This document shows, piece by piece, positions 57,461-64,000 of a stretch of DNA of 64,000 nt. The stretch is from IMG/VR virus record IMGVR_UViG_3300050821_017570, positions 62,001-126,000 of that record. One strand, given 5' to 3'. The position numbers and the translations under genes were made by a program. The stretch's first letter is position 1. The number at the start of each line of letters is the position of its first letter. Under the pieces are notes generated by a model. It had not been told where the DNA came from, searched no databases, and saw only the letters and a program-made list of their open reading frames with translations. This DNA comes from a virus.

Positions 57461-57695
57461 AGATGAGTGTCGTTAGTGCGTAAGGATCGATACCGTGGGT
57501 GGCCCGAGACCACACTCCGCTGACCCACCGTACGTCACCGGTCCACTTGTGTGTATCACGATCTACGCTCGTACACCACTGGTAGGACAGATCGGTCTGG
57601 TAACTGAGTTCGGTCCGTTTGGCAAACCTCACAACTGTCCATCGAACGTTTTGATCATAACCCAACCAGATCTGGCCAATCTTAAGCGGGGTCAT
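57441..57695 (-). CDS. GQIW-family small protein, dispersed copy (recent duplicate a)
   Basis: 84 aa, ATG 57695 (MTPLKIGQIWLGYDQN). It shares KRTEL-x-YQ-x-DLSYQ and DPYAL-x-TLIYDP with the next copy: about half of residues identical, the clearest recent duplication in the family. Confidence 0.86.
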   Translation of the reverse strand: MTPLKIGQIWLGYDQNVRWTVVRFAKRTELSYQTDLSYQWCTSVDRDTHKWTGDVRWVSGVWSRATHGIDPYALTTLIYDPPTT

Positions 57696-57933
57696 AAATG
57701 AGCGTCGCTAGCGCGTAAGGATCCACACCATTACCACGGGCCCAAACCCCATTGATAAAGCGTATCGAACCGCTCCATCCGTATGACCCGTCACTTGTGC
57801 CTCTTGTCGATTGGTAGGACAGATCGACCTGATAATGCAGTTCGGTTCGCTTGGTTAGTTTGACAACCGTCCATCGGATGTCATGCGTGCCAGCCAACCA
57901 GATTTGACCGACTCGGATCGGCGTGGGGGTCAT
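57682..57933 (-). CDS. GQIW-family small protein, dispersed copy (recent duplicate b)
   Basis: 83 aa, ATG 57933 (MTPTPIRVGQIWLAGTHD). C-terminus DPYALATLIYDPA. Starts within the 3' end of the gene at 57930 (4-nt overlap). Divergence from the neighbour is concentrated in the loop before the last strand (SYQSTRGTSDGSYG). Confidence 0.86.
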   Translation of the reverse strand: MTPTPIRVGQIWLAGTHDIRWTVVKLTKRTELHYQVDLSYQSTRGTSDGSYGWSGSIRFINGVWARGNGVDPYALATLIYDPA

Positions 57934-58322
57934 GAGATATCCTCGATGAGGTCGGCAACCGTTTGGTTACCACGTGCGGGTGGGTGACGAGTCAGTGTGT
58001 CGTGGGCCAGCTTGGCCGCCCCGGCGAGTCCGAACCAGCAAACAACGAAACCCCCAATCCCGCCCAGTACGTGATCGTGAACCAGCAGGGTGACGGCCAA
58101 GGCGTGCCAGTAGGACTGACAGGTTGGGCAGGTTGGAAAGTCGGCCAGATCGGCCCAAATTCGATTCAGGGGCCATCGGCTAAGCGGTCTCCGCTCGCTA
58201 ATCCGGCTGAACCATCCCTCCAGCAGCTCCCTTGGGTAGCTCATGATGGTGGACTTAGCCGTCAGTTGGGTGAGCCCAAACACCGCCAGCACACCGATGC
58301 AGAAGACACAAAAACCTGACAT
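57930..58322 (-). CDS. Membrane protein, 130 aa, with CPTC motif
   Basis: ATG 58322. Two or three hydrophobic helices: FCVFCIGVLAVFGLTQL at the N-terminus and GGIGGFVVCWFGLAGAAKL near the C-terminus, with FPTCPTCQSYWHALAV between. C-x-x-C-x-x-x-W resembles DUF1360-type small membrane proteins of phages and bacteria. Function unknown. Confidence 0.75.
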   Translation of the reverse strand: MSGFCVFCIGVLAVFGLTQLTAKSTIMSYPRELLEGWFSRISERRPLSRWPLNRIWADLADFPTCPTCQSYWHALAVTLLVHDHVLGGIGGFVVCWFGLAGAAKLAHDTLTRHPPARGNQTVADLIEDIS

Positions 58323-58358
58323 GCTGACTCCTCGGTTGGTTGGCTGAATTGGTTCTGA

Positions 58359-58568
58359 TTACTTGAAACAACCGCCGCGGCAGGTCAGGCTCCCACAGAG
58401 GCCACAGTGGCCCTCGGAGTCATCATAGACCGTGAACCCGCTGGCGGTTTCGATACGTTGGCTCCGCATGGGCGGACGGCGGTTACCCGCTTCGTCCAGC
58501 ACGTAGGCGCGTCCATCCGCATCATGATGGACGATTTCACCATCACGGTTACGACCGTGGTTGTCCAT
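58359..58568 (-). CDS. Small Cys-rich protein, 69 aa
   Basis: ATG 58568. Hydrophilic; the C-terminus GHCGLCGSLTCRGGCFK has four Cys in a tight cluster (C-x2-C-x4-C-x3-C), likely a zinc site. Not recognised. Confidence 0.7.
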   Translation of the reverse strand: MDNHGRNRDGEIVHHDADGRAYVLDEAGNRRPPMRSQRIETASGFTVYDDSEGHCGLCGSLTCRGGCFK

Positions 58569-58585
58569 TAGGTATCCTTGGAAAG

Positions 58586-58789
58586 TTACTCACCAACCAG
58601 GTAGGCAATCCCACAGACCGCCGCGATGGCGACCACAGGATGATAGATTGCAAGCAGACAGAGAAGTGCGAACCCGCAGATCCTAAGGAGCCGGATGCTC
58701 CGGTACGAAGGGTAGGAGTGTGGGTACAAATGTGACGTCCGGAAGATTTTCCGGAGTCCGCGCTCGATCCGTCGGAAGAGTGCCGACAT
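58586..58789 (-). CDS. Small membrane protein, 67 aa
   Basis: ATG 58789. Basic N-terminus (RRIERGLRKIF) then one or two hydrophobic helices (LLRICGFALLCLLAIYHPVVAIAAVCGIAYLV). Topology resembles small phage inner-membrane proteins; no motif. The 146-nt gap upstream (58790-58935) holds a terminator hairpin and no supported gene. Confidence 0.7.
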   Translation of the reverse strand: MSALFRRIERGLRKIFRTSHLYPHSYPSYRSIRLLRICGFALLCLLAIYHPVVAIAAVCGIAYLVGE

Positions 58790-58900
58790 TGGGTATCACG
58801 CTTTTGAACCGAAGTATCGTCTTGGGAAATTGCAGCTGTAGGTAGATTCGGGCACTCGACATGGCCGTAGCTTAGCCGGTGGGCCGAACATCAAAAGTAG

Positions 58901-58925
58901 CCCCGTGGGGTTCTCTCCCACGGGG
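58901..58925 (-). terminator. Intrinsic terminator
   Basis: CCCCGTGGG/CCCACGGGG stem with a short loop, then CTACTTTTG on the minus strand. Just after the small gene at 58936. Confidence 0.78.
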
Positions 58926-58935
58926 GCAATAGGTA

Positions 58936-59070
58936 TTAGCCCAATACCTCGCAGGTGCATACAATGGCGGCGTAGACAAGCCCAACCAGTGCGAGAACCT
59001 TTAGCAGCGATAACGCGGCTAAAGCGATGCCCCCGAGTACGAGATAGGACGTCAGATCAGCGTGTCGCAT
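58936..59070 (-). CDS. Small hydrophobic membrane peptide, 44 aa
   Basis: ATG 59070 (MRHADLTSYLVLGG), stop TAA. About 30 residues form a long hydrophobic helix (GGIALAALSLLKVLALVGLVYAAIVCTC). Ends before a terminator. Its first 9 nt overlap the GTG start of terminase on the opposite strand, so the two are divergent and share a start region. Confidence 0.68.
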   Translation of the reverse strand: MRHADLTSYLVLGGIALAALSLLKVLALVGLVYAAIVCTCEVLG

Positions 59071-60858
59071 ACAGCTCCAGGTGACCAGGCGAACCCAGTC
59101 AGTCAGCATGATCCATCTGATGTGATGGATGCCATCCAGAGGTATCAGCGACTTCAGGAGCGGTATCCGGACATGCCGGCGGTAGCCATCCTACCGCTGA
59201 TTTTCAAACTGAATGGAAAGCCGTATTCGATCTCAGAAGGCCACTTCCCGATGGAGCCACTGTTCCGGCGAACCAATCTGCCCTTGCAGTTGGTCCTGCG
59301 GTGTGGGCGCCAGGTTGGCAAGAGTCAGACATTCGCATGTTCGACCATCTTGCGGGCCATCTGTAACCCCTACTACAAGCTCCTGACGGTGACGCCGCTA
59401 TTCGAACAGGTGCGTAAGTTCAGCTCCAACTATGTGAAGCCAGCCCTCTCGGAGTGCAGGTTCCGAAGCCAGATCTTGAATCGCGGTCAGGACAACTCGG
59501 TCCTGCAGCGCACGCTGTCGAATGGATCGTATCTTCTGTACAACTACGCCAGCAACTCTGCCGACCGCATCCGTGGTACGCCGTCGGATGAGATCTTCCA
59601 TGATGAGGTGCAGGACTTTGACCTGTCGGTTCTGCCGGTGATTGAGTCGTGTCTTGACGCCAGTCAGTTCAAGCTGCGCAGATTCGCCGGTACGCCCAAG
59701 ACGACCGATGGACCGCTTGACCAGCTGTGGAACAAATCCAGTCAGGCAATCTGGTACATCCCCTGTCAGACCACGGGTTGCAAGGTCGAGAACATCTGTT
59801 CGGTATCCGGTCACCTGCTCAAGATGGTCGACCATCCTAAGACTCTGGTGTGTTACAAATGTGGCCAGCCGCTCGATAGCCGTCTCGGCTACTACGTCCA
59901 CACGTATCCGGACCGCCAGATGGAGTTCGCTGGCTATTCGGTGCCTCAGCCCATCCTGCCGATGCATTACGCGGATCCGAAGAGCTGGCACCGTATCCAG
60001 CGAGCCATGAAGGGGGACAAGCCGACCTTCGCCTTCTACAACGAGATCCTCGGTGAGGCCTACGACATAGGATCGAAGATGCTGTCCAAAGAAGAACTCG
60101 CAGCCGCCGCTACTCTTCCGGTTATGCTGCCAAAGCAGTGGCAGGGGGGCCGCTACCTGAGTGTCGTCCTGGGGGTCGACTGGGGTGGTAAGGGCAAGGA
60201 ACGCCAAACCGATCGTGAGGAGTTCATCTCCAACACCGTGCTGTGTTTGGCAGGACTGCGTCACGACGGGGTCGTGGAGGTCAAGTGGATCTACAAGACC
60301 CCATATGCGGCCAACCATAACCAAGAGGCCGAGATGGTGAAGGACGCGGCGGCGGACGCTCGGGTCAACTGGGTGGCCCACGACTTCACCGGTGCGGGTG
60401 ACGTTCGGGAGACTCTGTTGCGAAACTTTGGCTGGCCGATCGAACGCATCATTCCATTTAGTCTGACCGTTATGGGTCCCAACAACCCTATCGTCTCCTA
60501 CACACCCGCCGGCACCACGGGCGTGCGGTCCAGCTACAAACTCGACAAGCCTCGCTCGCTGCTTTTGCTATGCGAGCTGATTCGACGTCAGAAGGTGCTG
60601 CTGCCTCAGTATGAGGGCGCACGTGAAATGCTGGAAGACTTCTTCCACATCTACCATGAGACGGTTGATTCACCGCGAGGTAAGACCAGTCTGGTTAGAC
60701 GACTCACCGGTACGACCGATGACGTCGTCATGGCGATCAATAATGCGGTTATGGCGCTCTACCATACGACTGAATCGTGGCCCGTACTGGCGGACTCGTT
60801 TCAGACGTTGGTGCCGCCGATCGTGACGGCTATGGATTGGGACGATCGCGACTTGTGA
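59062..60858 (+). CDS. terL: Terminase large subunit (TerL)
   Basis: 598 aa from GTG 59062; an ATG at 59128 is an alternative start. Walker A RCGRQVGKSQT (about 80-90), coupling/Walker B region RGTPSDEIFHDEVQDF (about 171-186), Cys pair LVCYKCGQPL after CQTTGCK (zinc site as in GpA-like terminases), and nuclease motif LGVDWGGKG near residue 375, with DDVVMAINNAVMAL near the end. Cuts and packages DNA into procapsids. Only one of two clear plus-strand genes. Coding DNA is GC-rich at third positions, like the Ubl operon. Confidence 0.96.
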   Translation: MSHTAPGDQANPVSQHDPSDVMDAIQRYQRLQERYPDMPAVAILPLIFKLNGKPYSISEGHFPMEPLFRRTNLPLQLVLRCGRQVGKSQTFACSTILRAICNPYYKLLTVTPLFEQVRKFSSNYVKPALSECRFRSQILNRGQDNSVLQRTLSNGSYLLYNYASNSADRIRGTPSDEIFHDEVQDFDLSVLPVIESCLDASQFKLRRFAGTPKTTDGPLDQLWNKSSQAIWYIPCQTTGCKVENICSVSGHLLKMVDHPKTLVCYKCGQPLDSRLGYYVHTYPDRQMEFAGYSVPQPILPMHYADPKSWHRIQRAMKGDKPTFAFYNEILGEAYDIGSKMLSKEELAAAATLPVMLPKQWQGGRYLSVVLGVDWGGKGKERQTDREEFISNTVLCLAGLRHDGVVEVKWIYKTPYAANHNQEAEMVKDAAADARVNWVAHDFTGAGDVRETLLRNFGWPIERIIPFSLTVMGPNNPIVSYTPAGTTGVRSSYKLDKPRSLLLLCELIRRQKVLLPQYEGAREMLEDFFHIYHETVDSPRGKTSLVRRLTGTTDDVVMAINNAVMALYHTTESWPVLADSFQTLVPPIVTAMDWDDRDL

Positions 60859-60934
60859 GTAGATCGCGAATCTTGACGATTCCGAGCCACCCGAACCACA
60901 TCATCAGTACCACCACACCTTTGATTTTGTTCAT
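60830..60934 (-). CDS. Small membrane peptide, 34 aa
   Basis: ATG 60934 overlaps the upstream TGA as ATGA, with GGAG from the LLWSPE codons 7 nt upstream. Product MNKIKGVVVLMMWFGWLGIVKIRD..., one membrane helix. The 3' end overlaps the terminase 3' end by 29 nt (convergent). Confidence 0.6.
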   Translation of the reverse strand: MNKIKGVVVLMMWFGWLGIVKIRDLLTSRDRPNP

Positions 60935-61200
60935 TCGGGGCTCCATAGCAGGAACATGATTTGTTCGCCATTATTGGTCTGAAGACTGCAGCAACCATCG
61001 GCTAGCTCTCGAATCAACCGGACTGGCCAACCTGGGTTACGACCGGGACTAACATAGTGTTGGTACCAATCCGTAGAACCATACCACCAACCTGAATATG
61101 CGTGCTGGGTATCACCCCGTATGACTACGAGCCGTGTATTAATACCGCTCGTTAGCTTTCTCTGTTCGAACCATATTTGACCGATCTTGAGGCTAGTCAT
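60931..61200 (-). CDS. GQIW-family small protein, dispersed copy
   Basis: 89 aa from ATG 61200 (MTSLKIGQIWFEQRKL). C-terminus IMFLLWSPE, whose codons carry the SD of the small membrane peptide gene. The in-frame extension to 61236 overlaps the upstream gene. Confidence 0.84.
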   Translation of the reverse strand: MTSLKIGQIWFEQRKLTSGINTRLVVIRGDTQHAYSGWWYGSTDWYQHYVSPGRNPGWPVRLIRELADGCCSLQTNNGEQIMFLLWSPE

Positions 61201-61634
61201 GTGATCGCCTCGATATCGTGCCAGCTGGTGAGCCACTGACGGTTCACGTCAGCAAAACTGGCCCCGCAGATGCGAAGCATCTTGACTCCCTGATAGGTTT
61301 CGACACGCCATTTGCCAGGCGGATAGACCCCCTTGAGGAGCCATCGGATGCATCCACGGCCACGTTCAAACCTGACGTAGCAGCAGAACTTGTTCATGTG
61401 GATGATCTTTTCGGCCGCCGGTAACAGCAGCAGATCACTACGATCGAAAAAGAACGTTACGCCTGCCACACGCTCCAGTTGGTTCCACGCCACCACCGGA
61501 ATCGTCAGCCGGCTGCGGAGAATCTGACAGCAGTCGTGCTTGGGGCTTCGGTGATGGACCCGTATCTCCGAATAGTGAACCCACGCCTGTGGGACCACCT
61601 GTCGGAGCTGAGCCGGTGTATAGAGTTGTGTCAT
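61197..61634 (-). CDS. Hypothetical protein, 145 aa
   Basis: ATG 61634 with GTAGGAGCC upstream, right after the hairpin 61647-61670. Alpha/beta; contains EKIIHMNKFCCYVRFERGRGCIRWLL and WLTSWHDIEAIT. Not recognised. The 38-residue in-frame extension is rejected because it crosses the hairpin. Confidence 0.7.
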   Translation of the reverse strand: MTQLYTPAQLRQVVPQAWVHYSEIRVHHRSPKHDCCQILRSRLTIPVVAWNQLERVAGVTFFFDRSDLLLLPAAEKIIHMNKFCCYVRFERGRGCIRWLLKGVYPPGKWRVETYQGVKMLRICGASFADVNRQWLTSWHDIEAIT

Positions 61635-61646
61635 CGTGGCTCCTAC

Positions 61647-61670
61647 CCACCGGCCCCGCGGGGCCGGTGG
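61647..61670 (-). other. GC-rich 24-nt palindrome (hairpin) between two genes
   Basis: CCACCGGCCCC-GC-GGGGCCGGTGG: perfect 11-bp stem, 2-nt loop, no U-tract. Lies directly before the ribosome site of the gene at 61634 and after the stop at 61685, so it may be an RNA processing or pausing element rather than a terminator. Confidence 0.7.
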
Positions 61671-61684
61671 GGCAGCTTGGCTGA

Positions 61685-62221
61685 CTAGCCGGCCGCCTGT
61701 GCGGCCTTGACCCGCTCGGCCGATGCCTGCAGATGTGCGGCCTTCCACTGGTTGAACCAGCGGTGGGCTTGCGCACCGATCCAGGCCTCGAACCAGGGTT
61801 CGTGGAGCGCCAGCTCCAGCACGGGTGGCCGCTCACCGGCCCTGTGGGCCTGCTCGACCAGAACGCACCATTGGCAGTACGAGAGCGCTCGGTTGATCCA
61901 CCTGAGAGCCGCCTCGCCATTCTGGTCGGGCGTCTCCAGTTCGATCACCGCGTGCGTGCCGTTCTCGCACACCACACCACAGAGGCCTCCATCGAATCGC
62001 TCCATATGGCGATACTGGTGAAGCCCCATCAGGGTGACGGTGCAGAAGCCGGTGTTGCGGAGCAGCTGATACAGTTGTGAGGACTTGTCATGGAGAGCTT
62101 CCATGAGCTTCGCCCTCACTCCCATCAGACTCTCAGCCGCGAACGTCGGATTCGGCTCGGTTTGACCGACCGCACACGAATAGGCCCTGAGGGCCAGAAT
62201 GGGAATCTGCTTGGGTTTCAT
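61685..62221 (-). CDS. Hypothetical protein, 178 aa
   Basis: Not recognised. ATG 62221. Helical N-terminal half (ALHDKSSQLYQLLRNTG) and C-terminal half (WFEAWIGAQAHRWFNQWKAAHLQ). One Cys-x-x-Cys-like CQWC. Coding GC3 is high. Confidence 0.7.
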   Translation of the reverse strand: MKPKQIPILALRAYSCAVGQTEPNPTFAAESLMGVRAKLMEALHDKSSQLYQLLRNTGFCTVTLMGLHQYRHMERFDGGLCGVVCENGTHAVIELETPDQNGEAALRWINRALSYCQWCVLVEQAHRAGERPPVLELALHEPWFEAWIGAQAHRWFNQWKAAHLQASAERVKAAQAAG

Positions 62222-62224
62222 GAA

Positions 62225-63031
62225 TCATCCTTCGTCAGTGAGACCGTCCTGAGCCCGCTCATCGGTGAGCGAACCCAACACAGCCTCGGTGTGGATTTGC
62301 TCGGCATGTTGGGCCATCTGCTGGATCTCGCGCTCCAGCTGAGCGGGATCGACGGGTGCGGCCTCACTCGCGGGGACCGCGACCTCGTGGATCGTCTGCG
62401 GCGCCACCGCATGGGTGGGGCCGAGGACCGTGCGGATCTTCCGCAGCAACGCCTCTGCGTTGCGATCGCCACCGATGTAGGTGACGACCATCTCGACCTC
62501 GCTGGCATACCGGGTCAGAAGATTCTGCCGGGCATGCACACGACGACTGTCGAGAGCGCTCTTGATGGCCGCCACGTCCTTGCGGAAGTGCTTGAGCTGG
62601 TCAGAACGCTCGACCCGCTCGTGTGACTGTGAGATCTGCGCCAGCGCATTGACCTGGCGGCACGTATGGATGCCACGCTGGACCAGCGCGTCCACCAGAT
62701 CCTCCAGCATGATCTTCAGGTCGATGCCTGGGATGGGATTGTTGGGATCGTTGGCCGCCAGATGTACTTCGTAGCTGGCATAGCGGGCCAGCCCTATGAA
62801 GCAGTCGGTCAGATTGTTAGCGAATTGACGTCGGCGCGCCGGCAGGGCGCGGAAGGCAGCCACGTAGTCCTGGTGGGACCGCTTCTGCTTGGCACGCGCA
62901 TGTTCCATTTCGCGTACCGAAGGTCGCGGAACCAGAAGACTCGTTGAGTGACCAAGCGACAGAATGCTCATGAGGAGCACCTGAAGATCGGTGTGGGTGA
63001 CGGGGGAATGGGAAGTGGGCGAAGCAGCCAT
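62225..63031 (-). CDS. Hypothetical protein, 268 aa, helical
   Basis: ATG 63031 (MAASPTSHSPVTHTD). All-alpha: EMEHARAKQKRSHQDYVAAFRALPARRRQFANN, then DLKIMLEDLVDALVQRG, and an acidic C-terminus (REIQQMAQHAEQIHTEAVL). A DUF name does not come to mind. Could be a portal-neighbour or scaffold-type protein given its place near TerL, but no evidence. Confidence 0.7.
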   Translation of the reverse strand: MAASPTSHSPVTHTDLQVLLMSILSLGHSTSLLVPRPSVREMEHARAKQKRSHQDYVAAFRALPARRRQFANNLTDCFIGLARYASYEVHLAANDPNNPIPGIDLKIMLEDLVDALVQRGIHTCRQVNALAQISQSHERVERSDQLKHFRKDVAAIKSALDSRRVHARQNLLTRYASEVEMVVTYIGGDRNAEALLRKIRTVLGPTHAVAPQTIHEVAVPASEAAPVDPAQLEREIQQMAQHAEQIHTEAVLGSLTDERAQDGLTDEG

Positions 63032-63059
63032 TGGAAACTCCATCAGCTGGTGAGGAAAC

Positions 63060-63088
63060 ACCCCCACCCTCGATCTGAGGGTGGGGGT
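63060..63088 (-). terminator. Hairpin terminator
   Basis: 11-bp stem ACCCCCACCCT/AGGGTGGGGGT with a 7-nt loop, then TGTTT on the minus strand. Separates the gene ending at 63112 from the one starting at 63031. Confidence 0.7.
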
Positions 63089-63111
63089 CGGTCAGTTGAC
63101 CCAACGTGGGG

Positions 63112-63519
63112 TCAAACGATGTCGTGCTGGCGATTCCCGTCGAGCGAGATACCGTCCTTGTTCCACCGGAAGGTCTCACGACCGTCCGTGCCTTCCATGA
63201 CCCAGTCACCGCGCTCGGCGGTGATCTTGGTGATCTGGGCACTGAAGGTGTTGCGCAGGGCGACGTAGCCCCCTTGCTTGAACCGGGTCACGGCCTCTTC
63301 TGTAGGTGCCACATCGACGACCGGGCGATCGAATCGCGGGGCCGTCTCGGGGGCGGTTTCCACCGGCGCATCGGTCGACGTGGTGGCGGCCCTGACGCCC
63401 AACGCGTCACGAAGGTCATCCATCACGTCGGCCAGTTCGCTGAACAGCTCGTTCACGCGAGCCATGTCGACGGTGGGAGGGGTACGACGGGTACGAGGAG
63501 CACGAGTTTCGGTCGGCAT
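63112..63519 (-). CDS. Hypothetical protein, 135 aa
   Basis: ATG 63519 (MPTETRAPRTRRTPP). Basic/Pro-rich N-terminus, helix (VNELFSELADVMDDLRDALG), Thr/Ala/Pro linker, and a small beta domain (FKQGGYVALRNTFSAQITKITAERGDWVMEG) of SH3-like look. Not recognised. Confidence 0.7.
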   Translation of the reverse strand: MPTETRAPRTRRTPPTVDMARVNELFSELADVMDDLRDALGVRAATTSTDAPVETAPETAPRFDRPVVDVAPTEEAVTRFKQGGYVALRNTFSAQITKITAERGDWVMEGTDGRETFRWNKDGISLDGNRQHDIV

Positions 63520-63566
63520 ATGATTCGATTCTAGGGCCAAGCCCTATCAGGAGAAAAGGGACAAAA

Positions 63567-63586
63567 CCTCGACTGGTTAGTCGAGG
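63567..63586 (-). terminator. Intrinsic terminator
   Basis: CCTCGACT/AGTCGAGG, 8-bp stem and 4-nt loop, then TTTTG on the minus strand. It covers the stop codon of the gene at 63577. Confidence 0.75.
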
Positions 63587-63885
63587 CTAGCCGAGACGGC
63601 CCGGTGGGCCTGCTCGGCTTCCCATTGTTTCAGTTCAGAGAAGGGGTGCTGCCGATCCATTTCTACCCACGCGTGTGGATCGAGCTGGAACAGCGCATCC
63701 TTCGCAACCAGCCAGGTCTGCCTGGCCCGCGCGGTGCGGGACTCCAGACAGACTGCCTTCACATCATCCACAAAATCCAATGCATCGGGCCGTTGGATCA
63801 GGAGAGCGATCGCTTCACGCTTCGCCGCCTGACTACGACCCCTGAGGGCCGCACGGATATGACTTGGGTTATTTTGAATCGGCAT
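63577..63885 (-). CDS. Hypothetical protein, 102 aa
   Basis: Not recognised. ATG 63885. Helical; RAALRGRSQAAKREAIALLIQRPD at the N-terminus, EMDRQHPFSELKQWEAEQAHR near the end. Confidence 0.68.
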   Translation of the reverse strand: MPIQNNPSHIRAALRGRSQAAKREAIALLIQRPDALDFVDDVKAVCLESRTARARQTWLVAKDALFQLDPHAWVEMDRQHPFSELKQWEAEQAHRAVSASLD

Positions 63886-63939
63886 AACGCCTCCTCTGAT
63901 GATGTGGTGGTGTCAGGATGAGTCAGAAACGAGACGGAA

Positions 63940-64000
63940 CTAGCGTGCGCGGAATCCGAGTCGCAACACATTGGCCTTGTCGGCGAATGCGCTGTGGAGG
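63940..64000 (-). CDS. 3' end of an unknown gene entering from the right edge
   Basis: Minus-strand frame open from base 64000 to a TAG at 63940-63942; visible residues end FADKANVLRLGFRAR. Too short to name. Low-to-moderate confidence that it is a real gene; the 54-nt gap before the next start fits an ordinary gene boundary. Confidence 0.45.
   Translation of the reverse strand, partial: LHSAFADKANVLRLGFRAR

Noticed and set aside
1-64000. tRNA genes
   Set aside because: I looked in gaps for cloverleaf-like GGTTCRA loops with matched arms and saw none convincing; a tRNAscan-SE run would be decisive.

Overview
This window looks like part of a large tailed (caudate) bacteriophage genome. The evidence is a large terminase subunit (59062-60858, + strand), a phage-type replication module (DNA polymerase A with an N-terminal uracil-glycosylase-like domain, DnaG-type primase, DnaB-type helicase, RecA-like recombinase, UvsW-like helicase), a Rad50/Mre11 pair, a B12-dependent ribonucleotide reductase, and about 120 tightly packed genes with frequent start/stop overlaps. 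Almost everything is on the minus strand; only the terminase and one HNH endonuclease are on plus. I see no tRNA, rRNA or CRISPR and no obvious capsid or tail genes, so this is probably one arm of a larger genome. The host cannot be named from the sequence.

Layout from left to right. 1-614: partial metallophosphoesterase. 615-8801: a tandem array of 25 paralogous small genes (about 77-103 aa) with an N-terminal GQ[IV]W box and a C-terminal DLI-x-LLWEP box, interrupted by a metallopeptidase-like protein, a MazG-type pyrophosphohydrolase and an oligoribonuclease. Nine more copies lie at 15.6, 22.3, 34.7, 53.3, 53.6, 57.1, 57.4, 57.7 and 60.9 kb. 8.9-12.4 kb: very small zinc-binding, acidic and basic proteins. 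12.4-15.3 kb: RNA-repair-like pair (nucleotidyltransferase and RNA ligase) and an HD hydrolase. 16.1-17.3 kb: AT-rich HNH gene and a cupin. 18.4-19.0 kb: RuvA. 19.4-21.1 kb: membrane proteins plus a 3D-domain protein, a possible lysis cluster. 23.4-25.7 kb: ribonucleotide reductase. 27.3-31.0 kb: PolB-type exonuclease, RuvB and RusA-type resolvase. 36.3-46.6 kb: core replication and recombination operon.

The most striking part is 46867-51043. Four consecutive genes, in transcription order, encode an E2-like protein with a candidate catalytic Cys, a JAB/JAMM metalloprotease with a perfect H-x-H-x7-S-x2-D motif and an extra Cys4 zinc site, a ThiF/E1-like adenylating enzyme, and a protein made of three head-to-tail 68-residue ubiquitin-like (beta-grasp) repeats. 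This looks like a complete ubiquitin-like conjugation and deconjugation pathway carried by a phage. It lies immediately downstream of the rad50-like gene and ends at two strong terminators.

51.1-58.8 kb holds Rad50-like and Mre11-like genes, more GQIW paralogs, a helix-turn-helix/methyltransferase-like protein, a perfect 51-bp inverted repeat (56209-56343) beside a Cys-rich gene, and small membrane proteins. 59.1-64.0 kb holds TerL and unknown small genes. Start sites were usually chosen from Shine-Dalgarno spacing and overlap with the upstream stop; many array members start 12 nt inside the longest reading frame because the SD lies in the upstream gene's conserved WEP codons.
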